Source of the DNA: Actinomycetota bacterium
GTDB lineage: Bacteria; Actinomycetota; Actinomycetes; Propionibacteriales; Propionibacteriaceae
DNA length: 6,563 bases
Direction of reading: 5' to 3'
Assembly: GCA_016213595.1 (NCBI GenBank)
Contig: JACRAA010000324.1
Span: 1-6,563 of the forward strand
The notes beneath the pieces were generated by a model, which saw only the letters and a program-made list of their open reading frames with translations, was not told the origin of the DNA and did not search any database. Within the stretch, counting starts at the first letter, position 1. Every line of letters starts with the position of its first letter. A program made the position numbers and the translations under genes. Shown piece by piece: positions 1-5,184 of the stretch.

Positions 1-965
1 AGCAGCTCGCCTTCCGGGTCGGCGGGGGCGTCATCGGCCGCGCTTCCGACGAGGAGCAGGCGCGGGGCGAGCAGGGCGAGCAGGTGCCACTGGTCGGCGG
101 GAAGTGGCAGACCCTGCGTGGCCGTATCGACGAATCCGGGGGCGAACCAGTACGGCCGGACGTCGGCGAGCAGGCGGGGCGTCTCGCCGACGTCGCGCGA
201 CAGCGCGGCCCCCATGGCCCCTGAGTTGTTGCTGATCGCACCGGCGAAACGCTCGTCCTGTGCGGCCGCCCAGAGCGCCGTCTTGCCCAGTCGGGAGTGC
301 CCGACTGCGAAGGTGGGGGCTGCGACGATCCCCGGGAGCTCGTTGCTCGTCAACAGGTCGAGGATGCGCGACAACGTCCACGCCCAGATGCCGATGGCGC
401 CCCAGCGGCGCCCCTCCATGGAGGGGTCCAGGTCGAGCAGGGCGTGAGGGCCGGTTGCGAAGACGCCGCGCGAGTCGGGGCCGCACTCCAGATAGCACAT
501 GGTGACGAGGCCGAAGCCCTGTCGCAGGATCAGGTCGACCGGCCAACGCTGGGCGAGCGACCCACGCGCGGCGGGGGGGAGGAACTCCGCGTTCTCGTAG
601 TGCAGCCGGGCCCCGGTGTCGTCGTCGGGCTCGTTGACCACCATCCGGGAATCCGGCACCAGCGTGTGGTTGCCTCGGAAGTTGAGCCCAAGGAACACAC
701 CCCTCGGCCGCTCCGCAGGCGAGAAGGCCGCCACGGTGAAGGTCCATGTACGGCCTTGGTGATGGAGTGTCACCGCCGACTGTGTGCAGGTGCCACCGCC
801 GGCTGCCACCTCAAACTCGCCCAAGGGACGCACCGATGCCCTTACCGAGATGTCGGGAGTCGTACCGTAGATGCGCCCGAGGCGTTCCAGGACGAGACCA
901 CGCACCTCCCCTCGCCAGTGCTCGGCAGAGGTCGCCTCTGGAATGGGCTCGAAGGAGATCGCCAC
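1..965 (-). CDS. CE15-like (glucuronoyl/acetylxylan esterase-type) alpha/beta hydrolase, C-terminus cut by window
   Basis: This is a serine esterase of the alpha/beta-hydrolase fold, similar to bacterial CE15 glucuronoyl esterase-like proteins often annotated acetylxylan esterase. In total 321 codons are visible with no stop or frameshift, and the 3' end lies beyond base 1. Family landmarks in order are LGLNFRGNH (about residues 90-98), RGSLAQRWPVD, WGAIGIWAW, the nucleophile elbow GHSRLGK (222-228, Ser224), ISNNSG (244-249), LPADQWHLLALLAPR (288-302) and the acid loop SAADDAPADP (308-317). The catalytic His should fall outside the window. The start is GTG at 965, the only start codon after the in-frame stop at 1013-1011, with AGAAAGGA seven bases upstream. 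No signal peptide is visible, so a cytoplasmic enzyme is inferred, unlike the secreted plant-cell-wall CE15 enzymes. Compared with remembered homologues, ISNDSGCGG has become ISNNSGAMG and a loop Trp has become Pro314. The substrate is unknown; family assignment is firm, ester specificity is not. Confidence 0.85.
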   Translation of the reverse strand, partial: MAISFEPIPEATSAEHWRGEVRGLVLERLGRIYGTTPDISVRASVRPLGEFEVAAGGGTCTQSAVTLHHQGRTWTFTVAAFSPAERPRGVFLGLNFRGNHTLVPDSRMVVNEPDDDTGARLHYENAEFLPPAARGSLAQRWPVDLILRQGFGLVTMCYLECGPDSRGVFATGPHALLDLDPSMEGRRWGAIGIWAWTLSRILDLLTSNELPGIVAAPTFAVGHSRLGKTALWAAAQDERFAGAISNNSGAMGAALSRDVGETPRLLADVRPYWFAPGFVDTATQGLPLPADQWHLLALLAPRLLLVGSAADDAPADPEGEL

Positions 966-972
966 CAGCGTG

Positions 973-980
973 TCCTTTCT
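973..980 (-). promoter_or_regulatory. Ribosome binding site of the CE15-like gene
   Basis: AGAAAGGA on the minus strand lies seven bases before the GTG at 965. It decides the start, since no ATG exists between this GTG and the upstream in-frame stop. It also shows that this gene is translated independently, although it lies only 45 bases after the preceding gene. Confidence 0.75.
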
Positions 981-1010
981 ATGCTCGGCGGGATTTGTGG
1001 AAGCCGCGGT

Positions 1011-2261
1011 TCAGTCAGCGTCCCGCTCGCGGATCAGGCTTGTCCCTAGACGGAGGAGCTCCTCGGCGGAGCCTCGTTTGAACGGGGCCGGCATGGCGTA
1101 GTACATACACGCGTCCTCCACCTCGTACCCGCCTTCTGGGTAGGCGTCCGAGGTAGGGAGGTAGCCGGGGACCCCGTCGCAGTAGCCGGCAACCATGAGG
1201 AGAGGCGCAGCGTCCTTGAGCGACTCAGCCAGGGAGAGGAAGGGCTCGCCCGGCAGCGTGACGAGCGCTGCCTCGCCCAAGTCGATGCACACAACCCGCC
1301 CTTGCCACGGGGCGGCGAGCTGCTCGGGTTGCCAGTGGCGGGCCCAGTCGATCCAGGACGTCAGGACCACGTCCTCCCCGTTCGCCGCGTTCGCGAGCCG
1401 TTCCTCCCATTTGCTACGTCGGGAGTCGACGTAGGGCTGGGTGATCGGTTCGTAGTCGAGTACGACGGGAAGGCTCCTGGCCATGGCGCCTTTGGCCTTC
1501 AGACCGGTCCACGCCGCCACACGGAGCCCGTGGGCGAGACGGGTGCCGAGCTCCTGAGCCCGCCCGAACGTCCGCTGTGACGCCGGGGAGGTGCTGAAAG
1601 ACGCTGTGGGAGCGTGTCCTGTGTTGACGTCTCCGGCCGCTCCGGTCAGCGCGAGGCACGGGGCGCCCGTCTCGTCCTCGACGCCCCTCCGCAACGCATC
1701 GACATAGTCCGCCGAAATCATTGTGTTGGTCGCGTCGAGCACGACCGGGTGGCATGGATAGCAGGTGATGGTCGCCACGACCTCGCCCGTCGTCGCATCC
1801 GAGAACCGGAGAGCGTCGAGCGGGGGGTCTATCGTGCGGTCCAGGTGTCTGCGGGCCTTCGCGACCCCTAGCCCTCGAACCGACGCCCAAGAGATCTCGA
1901 CGGATCGCCGCTTCTGGCGTGCCTCACGAACCCCGGCGACAGCAGCGTCCACCACGGCGTCATGGATGGCGGACTCATGACCGCCTGCCCGCCCCAGACC
2001 GATGGCCGGCCCACTATGGGTGTGCACAGCTGCGACCACCACCGTGCCGAGCCCGACTGCCCGCTCGATGTCGCGACAGGTCTGCTCGTGCAGGACGCAG
2101 ACATCGACCGTGACGACGGCGACGTCGTCCAGAACGACCACACGGACCGTGGTGGGATCGTGGATGCCTGTGCTCGGTTGGGTGCGCGCGACGAAACCGC
2201 CCATCGCGCTGTCCGGGGGAACGGGTACCTCGCGTACGGAGGCGCCTACGAGCAGGCTCAC
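1011..2261 (-). CDS. Neutral/alkaline ceramidase-fold metallohydrolase-like protein of unknown substrate
   Basis: The 416-residue protein resembles the N-terminal catalytic domain of neutral/alkaline non-lysosomal ceramidases, in the short, single-domain form found in many bacteria. Landmarks are GIHDPTTVRVVVLDD (32-46), AAVHTHSGPA (77-86, His80), CYPCHPVVL (167-175, His171), LTGAAGDVN (205-213), LPGEP (336-340, Glu339) and GYCDGVPGYLPT (359-370), followed by a Tyr-rich stretch with Tyr374 and Tyr379. His80, His171, Glu339 and a Tyr match the zinc ligands known for Pseudomonas ceramidase. The catalytic Ser of the GDVSPN motif is Asn213 here, so a classical amidase mechanism is doubtful. No signal peptide is visible, whereas true neutral ceramidases are exported. 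The GTG start overlaps the nagA stop as GTGA, with AAGGG eight bases upstream; the same frame is open back to 2567, but that extension lies within nagA and is Arg-rich. It probably hydrolyses an amide or ester in the amino-sugar pathway (inference). The fold call is good, the function open. Confidence 0.82.
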   Translation of the reverse strand: MSLLVGASVREVPVPPDSAMGGFVARTQPSTGIHDPTTVRVVVLDDVAVVTVDVCVLHEQTCRDIERAVGLGTVVVAAVHTHSGPAIGLGRAGGHESAIHDAVVDAAVAGVREARQKRRSVEISWASVRGLGVAKARRHLDRTIDPPLDALRFSDATTGEVVATITCYPCHPVVLDATNTMISADYVDALRRGVEDETGAPCLALTGAAGDVNTGHAPTASFSTSPASQRTFGRAQELGTRLAHGLRVAAWTGLKAKGAMARSLPVVLDYEPITQPYVDSRRSKWEERLANAANGEDVVLTSWIDWARHWQPEQLAAPWQGRVVCIDLGEAALVTLPGEPFLSLAESLKDAAPLLMVAGYCDGVPGYLPTSDAYPEGGYEVEDACMYYAMPAPFKRGSAEELLRLGTSLIRERDAD

Positions 2262-3382
2262 GGGCGTGACCCTTGCCGGAGCACGTCCACCACTCCGCCC
2301 GTCTGGTCGAGCAGCACCAGGTCTGCCTGGGCGCCGCACTGTATCCGTCCCCGGCGGGAGTCGCCAATGATGCGTGCGGGGGTGCCAGACGCGAGCTCCA
2401 TAACCTCGGGCAACCCGAACGGGGTGTGGCCCAGCACGTACCTGACTACGTCGGCGAGGTTGACAGCGGATCCGGCCAGGAACGGGGTCCCCACCAGCGT
2501 GAGCCGACCGGCCTCGTCGAGCTCGACGTCGCCGCCCACAGGCTGGTGGTAGACACCTGGCGCGCACCCGGCCAGGGCGACCGAGTCTGACACCAGGAAG
2601 GCCCGGCCGGACCCCTTCGCGCGAACCATCACGGTCAGCGCTTCAGGGGGCAGGTGGTGTCCGTCACCGACGAGACCGGCCGCCAGCCGGTCGTCAGCGA
2701 GCTGCGTCCAGATCTGGTTGGGGTGCCGGGGCAGGGACGCGAAGATCCCGTTGCCGAGGTGTGTGGACAGTGTTGCCCCTGCATCTGTAGCAGCCAGCAG
2801 CTGCTGAGGTGAGGCGTTCGTGTGTCCGAGCGCGACGAGTGTTCCCTCGGCCACGATGCGAGCGATCTCTGCTGGAGCGTTGTCGGTGTGCGGCGACACG
2901 GTGACGTAGCCGATGCGCGCATGCCTCGTCCACCGGGCGACCTCGGCCGCGTCGAGGGGTCTGATCTGGTCGCGATCGTGGGCACCGCGGGGACCGTCCT
3001 CCGGCGAGAGGAAGGGGCCCTCCACGTGGACGTAGGGAACCGCCCGAGCCACCAGCGGATCTGACTCGCACGCCTCGGTGATCGCCCGAAGAGAAGCCAC
3101 AATGGCCTCCTCGGAAGCCGTGATCACCGTCGGAACCCATGTGGTCACCCCCGCGGTCGCGAGCTTGTGGGTGATGTCCGAGATCGCCCCAGGGGATGCC
3201 CCCGCGCCGTTGACGTCGTGGCCGCCGTAACCGTTGACCTGGAGGTCCACCAGTCCGGGCACCAGCCAGGGCATCGTGCTGTCCCGGGTCGTCCGGCGGG
3301 TCACGGAGACGATGTCTGCAGACTTCGCCTCCACGACCAGCACGTCGCCCGTCGCAGGGCATCGACCTTCTATCACAGCCAT
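2258..3382 (-). CDS. nagA: N-acetylglucosamine-6-phosphate deacetylase (NagA family)
   Basis: The 374-residue amidohydrolase is expected to convert an N-acetylated hexosamine 6-phosphate to the amino sugar phosphate plus acetate in the cytoplasm. Signatures are PGLVDLQVNGYGGHDVNG (42-59, the NagA-type Q-x-N strand in place of the HxH of other amidohydrolases), HVEGPF (119-124, metal ligand Glu121), GAH (133-135), LGHTNAS (185-191, His187), STHLGNG (206-212, His208), GDGHHLPP (239-246) and LVSDSV (263-268, catalytic Asp266). All residues expected for a one-metal NagA are present and the length is normal. The ATG at 3382 overlaps the SIS gene by 10 bases. A GTG at 3376 giving a GTGA overlap is the alternative start; an upstream extension to 3457 is Arg-rich, lies inside the SIS gene and is rejected. 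The substrate could be another acylated amino sugar (GalNAc-6-P, for example), because the neighbouring enzymes are atypical. Confidence 0.93.
   Translation of the reverse strand: MAVIEGRCPATGDVLVVEAKSADIVSVTRRTTRDSTMPWLVPGLVDLQVNGYGGHDVNGAGASPGAISDITHKLATAGVTTWVPTVITASEEAIVASLRAITEACESDPLVARAVPYVHVEGPFLSPEDGPRGAHDRDQIRPLDAAEVARWTRHARIGYVTVSPHTDNAPAEIARIVAEGTLVALGHTNASPQQLLAATDAGATLSTHLGNGIFASLPRHPNQIWTQLADDRLAAGLVGDGHHLPPEALTVMVRAKGSGRAFLVSDSVALAGCAPGVYHQPVGGDVELDEAGRLTLVGTPFLAGSAVNLADVVRYVLGHTPFGLPEVMELASGTPARIIGDSRRGRIQCGAQADLVLLDQTGGVVDVLRQGSRP
2270..2274 (-). promoter_or_regulatory. Ribosome binding site inside nagA for the ceramidase-fold gene
   Basis: AAGGG on the minus strand lies eight bases before the GTG at 2261, inside the last codons of nagA. 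It supports the short 416-residue start over the much longer open frame, and suggests translational coupling through the GTGA overlap. Confidence 0.6.
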
Positions 3383-4128
3383 CGCACACGCCCCCGGAAC
3401 TCCGCGATGAACCGACGGTTCGCCTCGTCGCCGCCGGGTGCGTTCGCGCTTCGCCACATCGGCACCTCGACACCGCGCTCGGCCAGCAGGCCAAGGGTCT
3501 CGAGGATTATCCAGTTCAAGGCGAAGGAGTTCGCGAAGGTCGAACAGGCACCGGACTTCTCCAGTGCTCCCTCCACCTGGATCAGTGCATCACCGATAGG
3601 TACGTGGGTGTCGACGTGCACGTCGACGAGGTCGTGCAGGTTCTGTCTCGACGGATGCCGCGCGGGATGGTCGGGCGAGGTGGCGTCGGCATGCTCCCGA
3701 GAGGAGACCCCGATCGTCCGAACCCCGAGCTCCCTTGCGCCGAGAGCCGCATCGATGAGCGCCGCGTTGATTCCGTAGGCGTTGACAAGGATGAGCACAT
3801 CGCCCGCGCTCAACCCGGCATCGTCAATGACGACGCGACCGTAACCCGGCGTGCGCTCTATGGCCATCGACCGCAACGCACCCGAGGACAGCATCGTGCC
3901 CTCGTCGAGGATCGCTGAGACGTGCATCAGCCCGCCGGCGCGAAAGAAGATCTCCTGCGAGGCCAGGTTTGAATGACCTCCTGGCCCGTAGACGTGGACC
4001 AGGCGGTCCGCCCCTACATGGTCCGCCAGCAGGCGGGCCACGTCCATGACGTTGTCCTGTTCCGTCTCGAGGATGGTCCCCATGAGCTCGGTGAGAGCGC
4101 TCAGGTACTTGGCACCCAGATCAGTCAT
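3373..4128 (-). CDS. SIS-domain phosphosugar isomerase-like protein (UPF0309-like)
   Basis: The 251-residue single-SIS-domain protein resembles the UPF0309/sugar isomerase domain family; SIS domains bind phosphosugars for isomerisation, deamination or ether cleavage. After an N-terminal helical segment comes HVYGPGGHSN (45-54), equivalent to the GTGHSH-type loop of homologues, then EIFFRAGGL (59-67), LVNAYGIN (114-121) at the second phosphate-loop position, LGVRTIGVSSREHA (134-147), GDALIQVEG (179-187) and a C-terminal SANAPGGDE (227-235). In most relatives the second loop reads SNSG; here it is NAYG, so the usual phosphate-binding Ser is absent. The ATG start at 4128 overlaps the end of nagB by eight bases and has GAGAGG nine bases upstream. 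Its position between nagB and nagA ties it to amino-sugar phosphate metabolism. The reaction is not assignable from sequence; isomerase, deaminase or a MurQ-like lyase are possible. Confidence 0.85.
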   Translation of the reverse strand: MTDLGAKYLSALTELMGTILETEQDNVMDVARLLADHVGADRLVHVYGPGGHSNLASQEIFFRAGGLMHVSAILDEGTMLSSGALRSMAIERTPGYGRVVIDDAGLSAGDVLILVNAYGINAALIDAALGARELGVRTIGVSSREHADATSPDHPARHPSRQNLHDLVDVHVDTHVPIGDALIQVEGALEKSGACSTFANSFALNWIILETLGLLAERGVEVPMWRSANAPGGDEANRRFIAEFRGRVRWL

Positions 4129-4867
4129 CGGCTACAGCCTCTCGATCGACGTGGAGCTCTGCAGCGGGGTGCAGCTTCAAGGCCGTGCCTGGAACGTCCG
4201 GATCAGGGTCCAGGGCTCGGGAGTTGCGAACGGCATCTCGCTTGTCCGCCCCTATCACCGAGCAGAGCACTACGTTCGCGTAGAGGAGCCGGGGGATGGT
4301 GACCGTCAGGGCCTGCCTCGGCACGCTCTGAAGGTTTGGGAAGTGGCCCTCGTCGACCTGTTGCTGCCGTGAGGTCTCGTCCAGATCGACAATCCGGACG
4401 GATTCAGAGTCGTCGAAGTCGGCGGGAGGGTCGTTGAAGGCGAGGTGTGCGTTGACGCCGAGCCCGCACAGGGTGAGGTCGAACGGCGCTCCACCCAGGG
4501 CTTCGGAGTACGCCTTGACGGCCGCCTTCGGGGCGAGGGTCGGGTCCATTCGGTGGAACTCAGGAGACGCTTCGATCAGCGAGAAGAAAGTGGACTCCAA
4601 CCAGTTGCCGAAGCCTTGGCGGGCAGTAGGCGGAAGTCCGAGGTAGTCGTCCATGTGGAAGAACGTCACCCTGTCGAAGTCGATCGCCTCGCGGGCTAGC
4701 GCCGTGAGTGTCGGGGTCTGGCTGGGAGCGGCCGCCAGCATCACTCGGGCCTCACCCCGGACTTCAAGTGCAGCCCGGATGACCTCGGCAGCCCTGCGCC
4801 CAGTACATGCCCCCAGTGCCGCAGCCGATTCGTGGACCGTCACGGTCAACGGATGAAGAGGTTGCAT
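4121..4867 (-). CDS. nagB: Glucosamine-6-phosphate deaminase family protein (NagB-like)
   Basis: The 248-residue protein belongs to the NagB/6-phosphogluconolactonase superfamily. NagB converts glucosamine-6-phosphate to fructose-6-phosphate and ammonia in the cytoplasm. Visible motifs are FFHMDDYLGL (69-78, Asp73 equivalent to the enolisation Asp of E. coli NagB), LCGLGVNAHLAFNDPPADF (133-151, His141), a central DLDETSRQQQVDEGHF stretch (161-176) and the C-terminal GADKRDAVRNS (206-216). In the E. coli motif GVGNDGHIAFNEP the ring-opening Asp is Asn139 here and the Glu is Asp146; many NagB-like proteins have ENGH at this place, so this is a NagB-like subgroup rather than a dead enzyme. The ATG at 4867 is chosen because AAAGGA lies eight bases upstream; an in-frame ATG at 4876 sits inside that site. 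It is the first gene of the five-gene operon. Family confidence is high, exact substrate moderate. Confidence 0.9.
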   Translation of the reverse strand: MQPLHPLTVTVHESAAALGACTGRRAAEVIRAALEVRGEARVMLAAAPSQTPTLTALAREAIDFDRVTFFHMDDYLGLPPTARQGFGNWLESTFFSLIEASPEFHRMDPTLAPKAAVKAYSEALGGAPFDLTLCGLGVNAHLAFNDPPADFDDSESVRIVDLDETSRQQQVDEGHFPNLQSVPRQALTVTIPRLLYANVVLCSVIGADKRDAVRNSRALDPDPDVPGTALKLHPAAELHVDREAVADD

Positions 4868-4875
4868 AGCTGACA

Positions 4876-4881
4876 TCCTTT
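4876..4881 (-). promoter_or_regulatory. Ribosome binding site of nagB
   Basis: AAAGGA on the minus strand lies eight bases before the ATG at 4867. The alternative ATG at 4876-4874 uses the last base of this site, leaving it no ribosome binding site of its own, so the downstream ATG is preferred. Confidence 0.7.
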
Positions 4882-4887
4882 CCGGCT

Positions 4888-4906
4888 CGTCAGGGCAGGC
4901 CTGACG
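4888..4906. promoter_or_regulatory. Perfect inverted repeat, candidate operator or leader hairpin of the nagB operon
   Basis: CGTCAGG and CCTGACG form 7-bp perfect arms around a five-base spacer, ending 21 bases before the nagB start and 7 bases before its ribosome binding site. TACGCGTA, an 8-bp palindrome, adjoins it at 4909-4916. The placement suits a repressor operator overlapping the transcription start, or an RNA hairpin affecting translation. The binding protein is not identifiable. Confidence 0.45.
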
Positions 4907-4954
4907 ACTACGCGTACCAAACGCGGGGAGCGGTGCGGCTGCTCCGCGCACACC

Positions 4955-4978
4955 GATGGATGCCCTTGAACACCCATC
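4955..4978. promoter_or_regulatory. Imperfect inverted repeat upstream of nagB, candidate operator
   Basis: GATGGATG and CACCCATC are inverted with 7 of 8 positions matching and an eight-base spacer, about 90 to 110 bases upstream of the nagB start. Such symmetry suits a dimeric regulator site, but chance occurrence in a 317-base gap is not excluded. Confidence 0.25.
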
Positions 4979-5118
4979 ATTCGCCTCTCTGTTCAGCGCG
5001 TGCTCGGCGTGCAGCTCGCAGTGACGACCCTGCCATGCAAGCGATTGCAGCGCAAGGCTGGAGGGGCGGGTTCGGGCGACGGCAGATCGCTCTCAGGAAC
5101 CTCCCTGGCCTTCGTGGT

Positions 5119-5160
5119 GGCCCCTCTGGGGCGTTGAGCCAGGTCAGGTCCCGAGGGGCC
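5119..5160 (-). terminator. Long stem-loop after the oxidoreductase gene, probable terminator
   Basis: The plus-strand arms GGCCCCTCTGGG (5119-5130) and CCCGAGGGGCC (5150-5160) pair over about 11 bp with a single bulged T and a loop of about 19 bases. It begins 24 bases after the stop codon of the oxidoreductase on the minus strand. No T-tract follows, which is common for actinobacterial terminators. It separates the oxidoreductase transcript from the nagB operon. Confidence 0.55.
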
Positions 5161-5184
5161 GTCAAGGGCCTACCTGCTGCTCAC

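Larger units (their letters stand above)
4868..5184. other. Intergenic control region before the nagB operon
   Basis: These 317 bases separate the oxidoreductase gene from nagB. Nearest the oxidoreductase is a long stem-loop (5119-5160). Nearest nagB are a perfect 7-bp inverted repeat (4888-4906), the 8-bp palindrome TACGCGTA (4909-4916) and an imperfect inverted repeat (4955-4978). I could not identify a convincing -35/-10 pair by eye, and found no match to the remembered DasR operator form (TGGTCTAGACCA). Open frames here are short or antisense and lack family resemblance. The operon's promoter is expected in this region. Confidence 0.6.

Noticed and set aside
31..747. Minus-strand open frame of 238 codons
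   Set aside because: It lies in another frame of the CE15-like gene, is Arg/Pro/Gly-rich with no family resemblance, while the overlapping frame carries clear hydrolase motifs.
963..1013. Possible stop-codon read-through fusing the ceramidase-fold protein to the CE15-like esterase (same frame, no further stop between)
   Set aside because: The downstream GTG has an excellent ribosome binding site, and a frame match occurs by chance one time in three; nothing in the sequence signals read-through.
297..1049. Plus-strand open frame of 250 codons
   Set aside because: Antisense shadow typical of high-GC DNA; it has no recognisable domain and overlaps the CE15-like gene.
2262..2567. N-terminal extension of the ceramidase-fold gene to 2567
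   Set aside because: The added residues are Arg-rich, lie inside nagA, and homology begins at the GTG at 2261, which has its own ribosome binding site.
3383..3457. N-terminal extension of nagA to 3457
   Set aside because: The Arg-rich sequence lies in the SIS gene and NagA-like sequence starts at about 3382.
4868..4951. N-terminal extension of nagB to 4951
   Set aside because: It would run through the inverted repeat and ribosome binding site; NagB-like sequence begins just after the ATG at 4867.
4977..5165. Minus-strand 62-codon open frame in the intergenic gap
   Set aside because: It runs through the terminator-like stem-loop, is Arg/Ala/Pro-rich with no family resemblance, and has no clear ribosome binding site.
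4868..5184. DasR-type (GntR) operator in the nagB control region
   Set aside because: No TGGTCTAGACCA-like sequence was found by reading both strands; the palindromes present have different sequences.
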